From: Pontibacter vulgaris
Lineage (GTDB): Bacteria; Bacteroidota; Bacteroidia; Cytophagales; Hymenobacteraceae
Length of the DNA stretch: 64,000 nucleotides
Direction of reading: 5' to 3'
NCBI RefSeq assembly: GCF_022758145.1
Contig: NZ_JAJVDH010000003.1
Span: 124,001 to 188,000 of the forward strand
Shown here: piece after piece, positions 8,403 through 17,322 of the stretch
How positions within the stretch are numbered: position 1 is the stretch's first letter
Layout of the letters: the number at the start of each line of letters is the position of its first letter
Made by a program: the position numbers and the translations under genes
The notes under the pieces: model-generated
What the model was told of the DNA's origin: nothing
The model's input: only the letters and a program-made list of their open reading frames with translations
The model's database searches: none

Positions 8403-9824
8403 TTAATATCTATCGCTTTCGCTTGACCAGTTACGGTCTGATGAAGAACTATAACCTCTGTCTCTATTGTCTCTGTCTCTGCTACTGGAACTGCTTCTGC
8501 CGGATGATTCGGAGCTGCCGTAGCTGCTTCTGCCCATAGACTCAGAACCGGAACCATAGCTTCCACGACTTCCCATCGAGCCCGACCCGCCATAACCTGA
8601 ACCAGAGCCGCCATAGCTGCTTCTGCCAGATGATGAACCATATTGGCCGCCACTGTATCGGGAGCTGTCGCCGTAGCCTGATTGGCCACGCGAGCCATAA
8701 TCGCTTTCTCTTGCGCTGCTGTAACCTGAGCCACTCATAGAACCGGAAGTGCCATAGTTGCCCGACGACGAACCATAACTACCTCTGCCCATTGAACTGC
8801 CCTGAGAACCCGACGAGCTACTGCCATAACCGGAACCGCCATAGGAGCTACCCATACTACTGCCGCTATAACCACCGCGGGACGATGAACCATAATCTGA
8901 CGAACCGCGATCGCTGCTCATAGAACCTGTGCTGCCATAGTGGCCGCCACCAAATGAACCTGCACCAGCGCCAAAAGATCCGCCGCCCATCGAGCCTGAG
9001 CCACCGCTTCTGCTATAACCAGAGTCTGATTCTCTCATGGAACCATAACCAGAAGATGAACCTCCATAAGAGCTGCCTCTTGAACCCATGTCGCCTCCTC
9101 TGGAGCCATAATCGCCACCGCTCATAGCGCCATATTCTGATGACCCGCCGTAGCCACCACGAGAACTATAGTTAGAGCCGCCATAACCTGAACCGCTGTA
9201 GCCACCCATAGAACTGGAGCCATACCCACCTGTTGAGCCACCGCCCATGGAGCCGGAGCCTCCGCTATATGTTTGTCTGCTGCCCATGGAGCTTTCGCGC
9301 CCCGAGGAGGATCCGTAATCTCTGCCCATTGAGGAAGATGAGCCATAGTTTGAACCACTTCTGTAGCCAGAACCATAACCCTCGCCAGAGCCACTGCTTC
9401 TTGAGCCCTCATAGCCTGAGCCGGTACTGTACCTACCTGATGTGCCTTGCTGCGAGCCGCCATAACCTGATGTTCCATAACCAGACCGGCTGCCATAAGA
9501 TGAGCCACTTCCGTAGCTACCAGATTTGCCATAATCAGAAGAGCCATAACCGCCTCTGTCGTAATCGCCTGATCCGGAATAAGAAGATCTGCTTCCTGAG
9601 CTACCGTAATCAGAAGATCGGTATTGCCCTCTTTCGCGGTTACGATCTTCTTCCTCGCTGCTGCCGCCAGTCACATTCTCCCAAACATTACTTAAAGTTT
9701 CCCCAATGCGTCCAAAAAAGCCACGGTCCTCATCTGACTCATGTCTGTCTCTTGACGAACCATAATTTCTATCTTGGGAGCCGTAGCCACCCTCGTCGTA
9801 ATTACGCTGATAATCTCTTGCCAT
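8403..9824 (-). CDS. Gly/Ser/Tyr-rich low-complexity protein with [G/S]Y[G/S] repeats
   Basis: 473 residues. The first ~65 are charged and contain the only ordered-looking segment, 'GFFGRIGETLSNVWENV' (about 35-51). This resembles the short 'RGF..R.GEE..SWFG' segment of small Arg/Asp-rich Bacteroidota stress proteins, a resemblance I recall rather than a match I tested. From about 66 to 440 the chain is almost entirely G, S and Y with scattered R, D and M, built of irregular units such as YGSS, GYGGS, SSMG and GSGYG. It closes with an R/D-rich tail (RDRDNRDRG). There is no signal peptide or membrane span. The composition is that of an intrinsically disordered, FUS-like domain. Function is unknown; condensate formation, surface protection or desiccation protection are guesses. 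It is monocistronic with its own terminator. Confidence 0.8.
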   Translation of the reverse strand: MARDYQRNYDEGGYGSQDRNYGSSRDRHESDEDRGFFGRIGETLSNVWENVTGGSSEEEDRNRERGQYRSSDYGSSGSRSSYSGSGDYDRGGYGSSDYGKSGSYGSGSSYGSRSGYGTSGYGGSQQGTSGRYSTGSGYEGSRSSGSGEGYGSGYRSGSNYGSSSSMGRDYGSSSGRESSMGSRQTYSGGSGSMGGGSTGGYGSSSMGGYSGSGYGGSNYSSRGGYGGSSEYGAMSGGDYGSRGGDMGSRGSSYGGSSSGYGSMRESDSGYSRSGGSGSMGGGSFGAGAGSFGGGHYGSTGSMSSDRGSSDYGSSSRGGYSGSSMGSSYGGSGYGSSSSGSQGSSMGRGSYGSSSGNYGTSGSMSGSGYSSARESDYGSRGQSGYGDSSRYSGGQYGSSSGRSSYGGSGSGYGGSGSMGSRGSYGSGSESMGRSSYGSSESSGRSSSSSRDRDNRDRGYSSSSDRNWSSESDRY

Positions 9825-10254
9825 TTGCTTTCAGTTTTAGATTATTGTAATTGAATAAAACACATGATTTTAAACGGAAGCAAATGGATGGAGTTGTCAG
9901 ATCGGCAATATAAAAACTGCTTCATACAACTATATAGCTACATAAATAATATGAGCTTAAATCTTAAAATTCAAATACATAAATATAAATATTCCATCAT
10001 ACTCAATTCATCAATGTTTATACTTAGCCTTTTTTGCAGTTAGTAAGCCTTTAGGAATTAACTCACATAATTTAACACTAAAAGGTTATGTAAAGTAATT
10101 TAACTGGCAGCGGAGTGTTCTCAATTTGCGTACAAAACTACGGGTAGAACGACGCCAACTTTAAATAACACCGGCTAACCTGTTTTATCCTCCGTACATA
10201 CTTGCTCGTTGCTTACAACTTGTGCAGGTATAGCCTATAATAAACATACATGCT
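9825..10254. other. 430-bp divergent intergenic region
   Basis: A/T-rich non-coding stretch between the low-complexity gene (minus) and cphA (plus). It must hold both promoters. I see no hairpin, tRNA or clear Bacteroidota -33/-7 promoter pair that I would defend, and no open frame with coding character. Confidence 0.6.
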
Positions 10255-12894
10255 ATGAACATCTTAGAATTACGAATTATGCGTGGCCCTAATTACTGGT
10301 CCATTAAGCATCCAAAGATAATTGTGCTCAAACTTGATCTGGAAGACCTGCAGGATGTACTTACAAACGAAGTTCCCGGCCTGCCAGAGCGCCTGGAGAA
10401 ACTGTTTCCGGGTATTTACAAACACCGGGCATCGGAAGGCACTGAAGGAGGATTTTTAAAACTTGTAGCAGAAGGAACCTCATTTAGCAAAGTGGTGCAG
10501 CATATCGCTCTGGAACTACAAACTATGGCCGGTATGGACAGTGGCTACGGCAGGCGCTATCCATCGCGCGACCAGGGTATAGACTTCGTTATTTTCTCGT
10601 ACCAGCAGGAACGCGCCGGCGAATATGCCGCCCATGCTGCCGTAAAAATTACAGAAGCACTGGCCAGAGGTAAAAAAGTAAATATTGTACAGGATGTAGC
10701 CAAGCTGCACCAGATAAGGGAAGATGAGTATTTTGGCCCAAGCACCGAGGCTATCGTGATGGAAGCAGTAAGCCGAAACATTCCTTACATAAATAACCAG
10801 AAACGCAACATCATACAACTCGGCTACGGCATACACCAAAAACACATACAGGCAGCGCTTTCCAGCCAGACATCCTTTTTTGCAGTAGAAGCCGCCGGTA
10901 ACAAAAACGATACAAAACTAATTCTGGAAGAAGCCGGAGTACCTGTTCCCAAAGGGCTGATAGTGCACAATACTGATGAACTAGAAGAAGCTATTGATGC
11001 ACTCGACTACCCGCTGGTACTAAAGCCACTGAACGGCAACCAGGGCAAAGGCGCAAGTATAAATATACAAAACTGGAAAGATGCAATTAAAGGCCTGGCA
11101 GAGGCCCAGCGTTACTCTGAGGCTGTTATGGTTGAGCAGTTTATAGAAGGATTTGATTACCGGTTGCTTGTTATCAATGGCAAGTTTGTGGCAGCAGCCA
11201 AACGCACTCCTGCGCTGGTAACAGGCGATGGCATTTCTACCATACAGGCCTTGGTAAAAGAAGTGAATAAAGACCCCAGACGCGGCATTGGACACGAAAA
11301 AGCGCTTACACATATTAAAATAGACAAAATATCACGGGCTATTCTTCGCGAAAAAGATTTGACCATGCAGTCGGTATTGCCAGCCGGCGAGGTGCTGCAC
11401 CTGAAACGCACAGCCAACCTGAGCACAGGCGGCACCGCTACTGATGTTACTGATATTGTGCACCAGTATAATGTACTGATGGCCGAGCGAATTGCAGGTA
11501 TAATCGGGCTGGACATTTGCGGAATAGATGTGATGACAAACGATATTGCCATTCCGTTACCCGAAACCCGGGGTGCTGTAATAGAAGTAAATGCCGCGCC
11601 TGGCCTGCGCATGCATATATCTCCTACCGAAGGTTTACCAAGAAACGTTGCCGAGCCTATCATTAATATGCTGTTTCCGCATGGCTCGCCCAGCCGCATA
11701 CCTATTGTAGCCATTACCGGCACCAACGGCAAAACCACCACTACCCGCCTGATTGCACATATGCTGAAGTTTAAAGGTTTCCAGGTTGGGTATACTACGA
11801 CCGATGGCATTTATATACAGGACCGTAAGATCATTAAAGGCGATACCACAGGCGCATACAGCAGCGAGTTTGTTCTGAAAGACCCGACTGTAAACTATGC
11901 CGTACTGGAGTGCGCCCGTGGTGGCATGCTGCGCTCAGGCCTTGCTTTCAGAAACTGCGATATCGGTATACTGATGAACGTAACTGAGGACCACCTTGGT
12001 TTAGGAGATATCCATACAGTTGAAGAAATGGCCGAGGTAAAAGCTGTGATCCCGCGCACCGTTTGCCCCGATGGTTACGCCATACTTAACGCCGACGATG
12101 ATCTGGTATATGAAACTGCTAATGGCCTTAACTGCAAGGTCGCTTTCTTTAGCCTTGATGAAGAAAACCCGCGCATACTCAAGCATATTGCCAAAGGCGG
12201 CCTGGCCGCAGTTTTTGAGAACGGGTTTATTTCCATCTTTAAAAACACCTACAAAATACGTGTAGACCGTGTAGCAGATATTCCGCTTACATTTGGTGGG
12301 CGCGCTAAATTCAACATCCAGAACGTGCTCGCTGCTACGCTAACCGGGTATATCAATCATTTTGAGATCGCTGAAATCAGAACATCGCTGCGTACTTTCC
12401 TGCCTTCTCCGGAAACTACGCCTGGCCGTATGAACTTGTATAAACTGCCAAAGTATGAAGTGCTGATAGATTATGCTCACAACACAGCCAGCATGCGGGC
12501 CATCGGCGATTTTATTGGTAACGTGGAGGCATCGCATAAAATTGGCATTGTAGCCGGTATCGGCGACAGACGCGATGAAGACACCCGCGATATTGGCAGG
12601 ATTGCGGCAGAGATTTTTGATGAGGTAATTATCAGGCAAGATAAAGACCTGAGGGGCAAAACCGGCGATGAAATAAATCGATTGGTTATTGAAGGCTTAA
12701 CAGCTGTTAAACCTGATATACAGTATAAAGAGATCAGCCAGGAATCGCAGGCGCTGGCACATGCATTAGAGTATGCACCCGAAGGCGCTTTTATTACTTT
12801 ATTTGTTGAAGATTATACGGAGGCTATAAAACTCATAGAAAGCTTCCGTATTATTCAGCACCGCCAGGTAACTGCCAATCAGCACAATACTTAG
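10255..12894 (+). CDS. cphA: Cyanophycin synthetase
   Basis: 879 residues, the usual length for CphA. It polymerises aspartate and arginine into multi-L-arginyl-poly-L-aspartate using ATP. Three modules are visible: an N-terminal domain (1-~160), an ATP-grasp domain (~190-470; 'PLVLKPLNGNQGKGASI' near 256-272, 'EVNAAPGLRMH'), and a Mur-ligase-like domain (~485-875) with P-loop 'ITGTNGKTTTTR' and 'DYAHNTASMRAI'. All blocks needed for both ligations appear intact. ATG 10255 gives the typical start MNILELRIMRGPNYWS. A terminator follows at 12913, and the isoaspartyl peptidase gene is next on the same strand. A cyanophycinase gene lies 9 kb further right. Confidence 0.96.
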   Translation: MNILELRIMRGPNYWSIKHPKIIVLKLDLEDLQDVLTNEVPGLPERLEKLFPGIYKHRASEGTEGGFLKLVAEGTSFSKVVQHIALELQTMAGMDSGYGRRYPSRDQGIDFVIFSYQQERAGEYAAHAAVKITEALARGKKVNIVQDVAKLHQIREDEYFGPSTEAIVMEAVSRNIPYINNQKRNIIQLGYGIHQKHIQAALSSQTSFFAVEAAGNKNDTKLILEEAGVPVPKGLIVHNTDELEEAIDALDYPLVLKPLNGNQGKGASINIQNWKDAIKGLAEAQRYSEAVMVEQFIEGFDYRLLVINGKFVAAAKRTPALVTGDGISTIQALVKEVNKDPRRGIGHEKALTHIKIDKISRAILREKDLTMQSVLPAGEVLHLKRTANLSTGGTATDVTDIVHQYNVLMAERIAGIIGLDICGIDVMTNDIAIPLPETRGAVIEVNAAPGLRMHISPTEGLPRNVAEPIINMLFPHGSPSRIPIVAITGTNGKTTTTRLIAHMLKFKGFQVGYTTTDGIYIQDRKIIKGDTTGAYSSEFVLKDPTVNYAVLECARGGMLRSGLAFRNCDIGILMNVTEDHLGLGDIHTVEEMAEVKAVIPRTVCPDGYAILNADDDLVYETANGLNCKVAFFSLDEENPRILKHIAKGGLAAVFENGFISIFKNTYKIRVDRVADIPLTFGGRAKFNIQNVLAATLTGYINHFEIAEIRTSLRTFLPSPETTPGRMNLYKLPKYEVLIDYAHNTASMRAIGDFIGNVEASHKIGIVAGIGDRRDEDTRDIGRIAAEIFDEVIIRQDKDLRGKTGDEINRLVIEGLTAVKPDIQYKEISQESQALAHALEYAPEGAFITLFVEDYTEAIKLIESFRIIQHRQVTANQHNT

Positions 12895-12912
12895 CATTAA
12901 AAAGAGCAGTTT

Positions 12913-12952
12913 AAAAGCCAGGTCCATCCTGTTGAGGAGGTACCTGGCTTTT
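12913..12952 (+). terminator. Terminator after cphA
   Basis: An 11-bp stem (12913-12923, AAAAGCCAGGT, with 12942-12952) is followed by T-runs, 19 bases after the cphA stop. It separates cphA transcription from the peptidase gene. Confidence 0.8.
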
Positions 12953-13056
12953 TTATTTCTATAACCAGCTATCAGGAGTTAAACATCCTCTTTAACCATA
13001 GTATACCTGCAAGCGTAACTAGGCTTGCTAACAATTGCTCGCATTAAAACAGACTT

Positions 13057-14031
13057 ATGAAAAAATTCGCGATAGCTATACATGGTGGAGCAGAAAGTAT
13101 AAAACCATCTGAACTGGATAAAGAAAAGGAAGAGAAGTATAGAGAAGGATTGACAGTAGCATTACAAGCCGGATATAAAGTACTGGAAAAAGGTGGTACC
13201 GCTATTGATGCCGTAGAAGCTGCCGTAATGACTATGGAAGAAAACCCGGTATTTAATGCCGGCCGCGGTAGCAGCTTAACCCAGCGTGGCGAAGTTGAAT
13301 TTGATGCTGCCATAATGGATGGTAAGACCTTACGTGCGGGAGCAACCGGCGCAACCCGTTATGTGAAGCACCCGATTAGTCTGGCAAAAGTGATACTGCA
13401 AAAATGCGATCATGCACTGCTGATAGGTACAGGTGCCGAGGAGTTTGCCTTACGCCAGAAGCTGGAGCTGATGGACCCGGAATATTTTGTGACCCCCGAA
13501 AAAGACCAGGCCTGGCGGGATAAACAGCAAGAAGGCCTGAAGAAAAAACATGAAAAGATGGGCTCTATGGCAGATACGGTAGGTGCCGTAGCATTAGACA
13601 TGGACGGAAACCTGGCTGCTGCTACCTCTACCGGCGGGCTTACGGATAAAATGAAAGGCCGTGTGGGTGATTCGCCAATTATTGGTGGCGGCACCTATGC
13701 CAACAACGAAGTATGTGCCGTAAGCTGCACCGGAGAAGGCGAAGTAATTATGCGGGGCGTAGTGGCGCACGAAGTATACGCAATGCTGAAGTATGCCGGA
13801 GAATCGCTGCAGGCCGCTGCTGAAAAAGCTTTACATCTGCACGACGACCTTTTGCAGGGCGACAAAGGCCTGATAGCAATGGATACTGAGGGCAATGCAG
13901 CATTTGCCTATAACACCGGCTTTATGAAACGTGGTTACCAGGAAGCGGAAGGCGAGCCTTTCATTGCCCTTTGGGAGAAAGAAGATCAAAACTATAAATC
14001 TATCGGCAAGGCTAAAAAAGCAAAAAGCTAA
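13057..14031 (+). CDS. iaaA: Isoaspartyl peptidase / plant-type L-asparaginase
   Basis: 324-residue Ntn-hydrolase. It starts with the family's 'FAIAIHGGAE', carries 'NAGRGSSLTQRGEVEFDAAIMDG' in pieces at about 67-89, and has the autocleavage site before Thr174 ('GSMADTVGAVALD'), which becomes the nucleophile of the beta subunit. 'GRVGDSPIIGGGTYA' binds substrate. The enzyme splits beta-aspartyl dipeptides, including the beta-Asp-Arg released from cyanophycin by cyanophycinase. Its position immediately after cphA supports that role. No signal peptide is seen, so it should act in the cytoplasm. The last residues are Lys-rich (KAKKAKS). Confidence 0.93.
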   Translation: MKKFAIAIHGGAESIKPSELDKEKEEKYREGLTVALQAGYKVLEKGGTAIDAVEAAVMTMEENPVFNAGRGSSLTQRGEVEFDAAIMDGKTLRAGATGATRYVKHPISLAKVILQKCDHALLIGTGAEEFALRQKLELMDPEYFVTPEKDQAWRDKQQEGLKKKHEKMGSMADTVGAVALDMDGNLAAATSTGGLTDKMKGRVGDSPIIGGGTYANNEVCAVSCTGEGEVIMRGVVAHEVYAMLKYAGESLQAAAEKALHLHDDLLQGDKGLIAMDTEGNAAFAYNTGFMKRGYQEAEGEPFIALWEKEDQNYKSIGKAKKAKS

Positions 14032-14128
14032 TTTCATACTTAACCTGCAAAGTATAAACGAGCTAACGTGGAAGCCTCTGCCCTTTACAACAAAAAATAA
14101 ACTTTATACCTGAACTTAATTTTTACCC

Positions 14129-14455
14129 ATGGTAACACAAAACAGGTACCTGGCTGTAGATGATTTTCTGAACAAGCTTAACGCTACAAGTCTCACCGGC
14201 AATGAAATGTCTCAGCTTCTACTGAATGAGGTTAGACGGATAGAAAGATTAAAAATCGCGCTCGTGGACGAGGACATACATAACGATCCGGCATCAGTGG
14301 TACTGATAGTAAACGACATTGATTCTTACATCTTAACACTTCAGGAAGTATTGGCCGACCTAAAAGCAGACAGTTATTCCCGCGAAGTACTTTCTTCCTC
14401 ACGCGTTAGCCAGATACGCGACCAGATCATAAAACTCATTAATAGGGAGAGCTAG
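14129..14455 (+). CDS. Hypothetical protein, 108 aa
   Basis: A small, mostly helical, acidic-to-neutral soluble protein starting at ATG 14129 (CCATGG context). I do not recognise the family. Amphipathic heptads at about 20-50 and 60-105 suggest a helical bundle. It ends 53 bp before the proposed start of the nuclease-like gene on the same strand, so the two may be co-transcribed. No function is proposed. Confidence 0.6.
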   Translation: MVTQNRYLAVDDFLNKLNATSLTGNEMSQLLLNEVRRIERLKIALVDEDIHNDPASVVLIVNDIDSYILTLQEVLADLKADSYSREVLSSSRVSQIRDQIIKLINRES

Positions 14456-14508
14456 TTTAAAGCGGCGGTTTATACTTTGTTTTCGCTAATCCGGAGCAGG
14501 AGGAAATA

Positions 14509-15198
14509 CTGGCAGCTAAAGTAAGTAACGGTATAGGTATACGCAACGAACGCTCGCTGCATGCAGCCCTGAAGCAATGGTATGCCCAACCCGAAGATCG
14601 CTTTGAAGTACCCCTGGATAATTTTGTAATAGACCTGGTGCGCGGAAACTCTTTGGTAGAAATACAAACACGAAATTTCTCTGCCATCCGTGGTAAGCTG
14701 CAGGAGCTCGTACAGAAGTATAAAGTACATGTATTGCATCCGGTAACTATAGAAAAATGGGTGGTGCAGGTAGATAAGAAAGGCACCGAAATTATTTCCC
14801 GCAGAAAGTCACCTTCACGTGGAAATCTGCTTGACCTTTTCGAGGAAATGGTGCGCATACCGGAGCTTATCAACCATCCAAATTTTACAATTGAATTTCC
14901 GCTGATACGCGAGGAAGAAGTTCGTTGCAAAGATGGTAAGGGCAGCAAGCGCCGCAAACGCGAAAGTATAAAAGACCGCCGCCTGATCGATGTGATCGAA
15001 AGTAAAGTGTTTACCTGCAACCAGGATTTCCTATCTATACTTCCGCCAACGCTGCCCCAACCGTTCTCTACCAAATGCCTGGCAACTGCCCTTAATTTAC
15101 CTCTCTACCGCTGCCGCCAGATTACTTACTGCCTCCGCAAAATGGATGCGATTGTGGTAGTTGGCAAAAGAGGCAACGAGCTGCTGTACGAATGGTAG
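14509..15198 (+). CDS. Predicted PD-(D/E)xK-like nuclease with C-terminal winged-helix; probable CTG start
   Basis: The reading frame is open from 14461. Coding character ('AAKVSNGIGIRNERSLHAAL', then FEVPLDNFVIDLVRG and LVEIQTRNFSA) begins well before the first conventional start, GTG 14638. No ATG, GTG or TTG exists in frame between 14461 and 14638. CTG 14509 is preceded at 5 bases by AGGAGG (14499-14504), so I place the start there (229 residues); ATA 14506 is an alternative. The 'VID...VEIQT' arrangement (about 37-51) fits a D...ExQ restriction-endonuclease-like core. Residues ~185-229 look like a winged helix ('STKCLATALNLPLYRCRQI'). The nuclease call is an inference from motif spacing. 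Confidence 0.55.
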   Translation: MAAKVSNGIGIRNERSLHAALKQWYAQPEDRFEVPLDNFVIDLVRGNSLVEIQTRNFSAIRGKLQELVQKYKVHVLHPVTIEKWVVQVDKKGTEIISRRKSPSRGNLLDLFEEMVRIPELINHPNFTIEFPLIREEEVRCKDGKGSKRRKRESIKDRRLIDVIESKVFTCNQDFLSILPPTLPQPFSTKCLATALNLPLYRCRQITYCLRKMDAIVVVGKRGNELLYEW

Positions 15199-15200
15199 GC

Positions 15201-15368
15201 CATGTAGCGTGCGCAGCTCCTGCGAGCGTCTGAAAATCAATCTGACTCACCTTGTCTTTTAAAATGTACCAAACCTCCAGGCGGATAAGCTTTTACTTAC
15301 CACTTTATACTTGCTCACTTTTGTTGAAAGTAAACTCAGACGTGTGCAGGAGCTGTGCACGTTGCATG
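15201..15368. repeat. 168-bp element with 33-bp imperfect terminal inverted repeats
   Basis: 15201-15233 pairs with 15336-15368 over 33 positions. As RNA there is one A-G mismatch and five G-U pairs, the rest Watson-Crick. Both ends carry CATG. The right arm has T where a perfect complement would need C at four of the six differing sites. The 102-base interior has no gene. It could be a MITE-like element, a REP-type repeat or a structured RNA. It lies between the nuclease-like gene and the DUF72 gene. Confidence 0.7.
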
Positions 15369-15429
15369 GTCTTAACCTAACATTCCACGCCCAAGTATAC
15401 CTGTGTTAGTCTGAAACAAAAAGCACAAC

Positions 15430-16179
15430 ATGGAACAGCGGCAGATATACATCGGCACTTCGGGATGGCATTACAAACATTGGGTAGGCAACTTCTACCC
15501 GGCCGGGCTCAAATCGAAGGATTTTACCAATTTTTATCTCCGCTTCTTCCGCACTGTGGAGATCAACAACTCGTTTTACAAACTGCCCACCTCCGAAACT
15601 TTTGCAAACTGGCGCACGGCTGTGCACGATGATTTTGTGTTTGCCGTAAAAGCCAGCCGCTTTATCACGCACATGAAAAAACTGAAAGACCCGCAGGAAA
15701 GTATAAAACGCTTTTTTGAAAATGTAAATGCTTTGGAAGAAAAGCTAGGGCCTATACTATTTCAACTACCTCCGGGCTGGACTGTAAACGAGGAACGGCT
15801 GGCGGCTTTTCTGGCAGTGCTCCCACCCTACTACCGCTATACTTTTGAGTTCCGGCAACCGAGTTGGTACACGCCGGCCATACTTGATTTGCTGCGCAAG
15901 TATAATGCTGCCTTTTGTATTTATGAATTGGAATATCACCTATCGCCGCTGGAGGTAACTGCTGATTTTGTGTATGTGCGCCTGCATGGGCCAGCTGCAA
16001 AGTATGCTGGCAACTACTCTGAAAGTACACTGCAGTGGTGGGCTAACAAGCGCATCGAATGGCAGCAGCAAGGTATGGATGTATATGTCTATTTTGATAA
16101 CGATCAGCTTGGTTATGCCGCTTTTAATGCGCAGCATTTACAGCAATTGGTGCAGGAACAAATCAGCCCGAAAACATAG
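15430..16179 (+). CDS. DUF72 (YecE-like) domain protein
   Basis: 249 residues covering a complete DUF72 TIM-barrel-like domain: 'IYIGTSGWHYKHWVGNFYP' (6-24), 'EINNSFYKLP' (45-54), 'FAVKASRFITH' (71-81), 'FQLPPGW' (112-118), 'FEFRQPSWY' (139-147) and 'YVRLHGP' (182-188). The biochemical role of the family is not established; some members are linked to Fe-S or DNA metabolism only by context. It is monocistronic here. ATG 15430 gives a natural N-terminus. Confidence 0.92.
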   Translation: MEQRQIYIGTSGWHYKHWVGNFYPAGLKSKDFTNFYLRFFRTVEINNSFYKLPTSETFANWRTAVHDDFVFAVKASRFITHMKKLKDPQESIKRFFENVNALEEKLGPILFQLPPGWTVNEERLAAFLAVLPPYYRYTFEFRQPSWYTPAILDLLRKYNAAFCIYELEYHLSPLEVTADFVYVRLHGPAAKYAGNYSESTLQWWANKRIEWQQQGMDVYVYFDNDQLGYAAFNAQHLQQLVQEQISPKT

Positions 16180-16308
16180 TTGTACATACATAGGTTTACT
16201 TGTTAAAGCAGCCGTAAGCGAGGCGAAAATATAGCAGAAAGGTTTATGCTTGCTGGCTGATGCGCCTTATCTTTACTATACAATTTAACTGAACATCACG
16301 CTTAAAAG

Positions 16309-17322
16309 ATGGACAAAATAACAACAGATATATGCATTGTAGGGGCGGGTCCGGTGGGCCTGTTTGCCGTGTTTGAAGCTGGTTTGCTGAAAATGCGCTG
16401 CCACGTGGTGGATGCCCTGCCAACTGTAGGAGGCCAGCTGGCCGAAATTTACCCTAAAAAACCAATTTACGATATACCCGGCTTCCCTGAAATTCTGGCA
16501 GGCGACCTGGTTACTAACCTGATGAAGCAAATTGAGCCGTTCCACCCAACTTTTACATTGGGCGAGCGCGTGGAGCAACTGCAGAAACAGGAAGATGGCT
16601 CGTTTAGAGTTGTCACTTCTGATGGCACCGAAATCAACTGCAAAGCGGTTGTAATTGCCGGAGGCTTAGGTTCTTTTGAGCCAAGAAAACCAGCCATTGA
16701 GCAGCTTGAAGATTTTGAAGGAAAAGGCGTGGCCTATATGGTGAAAGACCCGGAGAAGTTCCGCAGCAAGCGCGTGGTGCTGGCCGGCGGTGGCGACTCT
16801 GCCCTCGACTGGGCCATTTTCCTGTCGGGCGTGGCCGAAGAACTGACGCTGGTGCATCGTGGCACTTCGTTCAGGGGTGTGCCGGAGTCTGCAGAAAAAG
16901 TGGTAAGTATGGCCGAAGAAGGCCACATTAAACTGCTGCTGAAATCCAATGTAACCGAAGTGCACGGAAACGGCAAACTGAATGCCGTAACTGTTATGGT
17001 AGACAACGAAACGCCTTATACTATTGAGGCCGATTACTTTATACCTTTGTTTGGCCTGGTGCCAAAACTGGGCCCGATCGAAGACTGGGGACTGGAGCTG
17101 GATAAAGGCGCTATAAAAGTTAATACCCTAGACTACTCTACCAACATCGAAGGTGTATACGCCATCGGCGACATTAACACGTACCCGGGCAAACTGAAGC
17201 TTATACTTTGCGGTTTCCATGAGGCGGCCCTGATGGCGCAAAGCGCTTTTAACATTATTAACCCGGGCAAAAAGTATGTACTGAAGTACACTACCGTAAA
17301 CGGCATACAGGAACTGCAATAA
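16309..17322 (+). CDS. Ferredoxin--NADP+ reductase, thioredoxin-reductase-like
   Basis: 337-residue flavoprotein. The FAD Rossmann motif is 'CIVGAGPVGLFA' (8-19), followed by 'TVGGQLAEIYPKKPIYDIPG' in the second block typical of YumC-type FNRs; the NADP(H) motif is 'VLAGGGDSALDWA' (near 156-168), and the closing FAD motif is 'GVYAIGDINTYPGKL'. The CxxC of true thioredoxin reductases is absent, which separates FNR from TrxR. It moves electrons between NADPH and ferredoxin. The stop TAA overlaps the ATG of the ferredoxin gene by one base, so the pair is translationally coupled and probably forms a redox couple. Confidence 0.93.
   Translation: MDKITTDICIVGAGPVGLFAVFEAGLLKMRCHVVDALPTVGGQLAEIYPKKPIYDIPGFPEILAGDLVTNLMKQIEPFHPTFTLGERVEQLQKQEDGSFRVVTSDGTEINCKAVVIAGGLGSFEPRKPAIEQLEDFEGKGVAYMVKDPEKFRSKRVVLAGGGDSALDWAIFLSGVAEELTLVHRGTSFRGVPESAEKVVSMAEEGHIKLLLKSNVTEVHGNGKLNAVTVMVDNETPYTIEADYFIPLFGLVPKLGPIEDWGLELDKGAIKVNTLDYSTNIEGVYAIGDINTYPGKLKLILCGFHEAALMAQSAFNIINPGKKYVLKYTTVNGIQELQ

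Noticed and set aside
9233..9850. 205-codon open frame on the plus strand inside the Gly/Ser/Tyr-rich gene, and two minus-strand frames at 8351-8734 and 9122-9547
   Set aside because: They exist because the repetitive GGN/TCN/TAY codons leave few stops in other frames. Their residue content (His/Cys/Ser-rich or Ala/Met/Val-rich) is a by-product of the repeat, not protein-like.
11157..11810. 217-codon minus-strand frame inside cphA
   Set aside because: It runs antisense to the well-conserved ATP-grasp/Mur-ligase region and has no recognisable domain.
14457..15074. 205-codon minus-strand frame
   Set aside because: It is antisense to the nuclease-like gene, with Ser/Arg-rich low-quality sequence.
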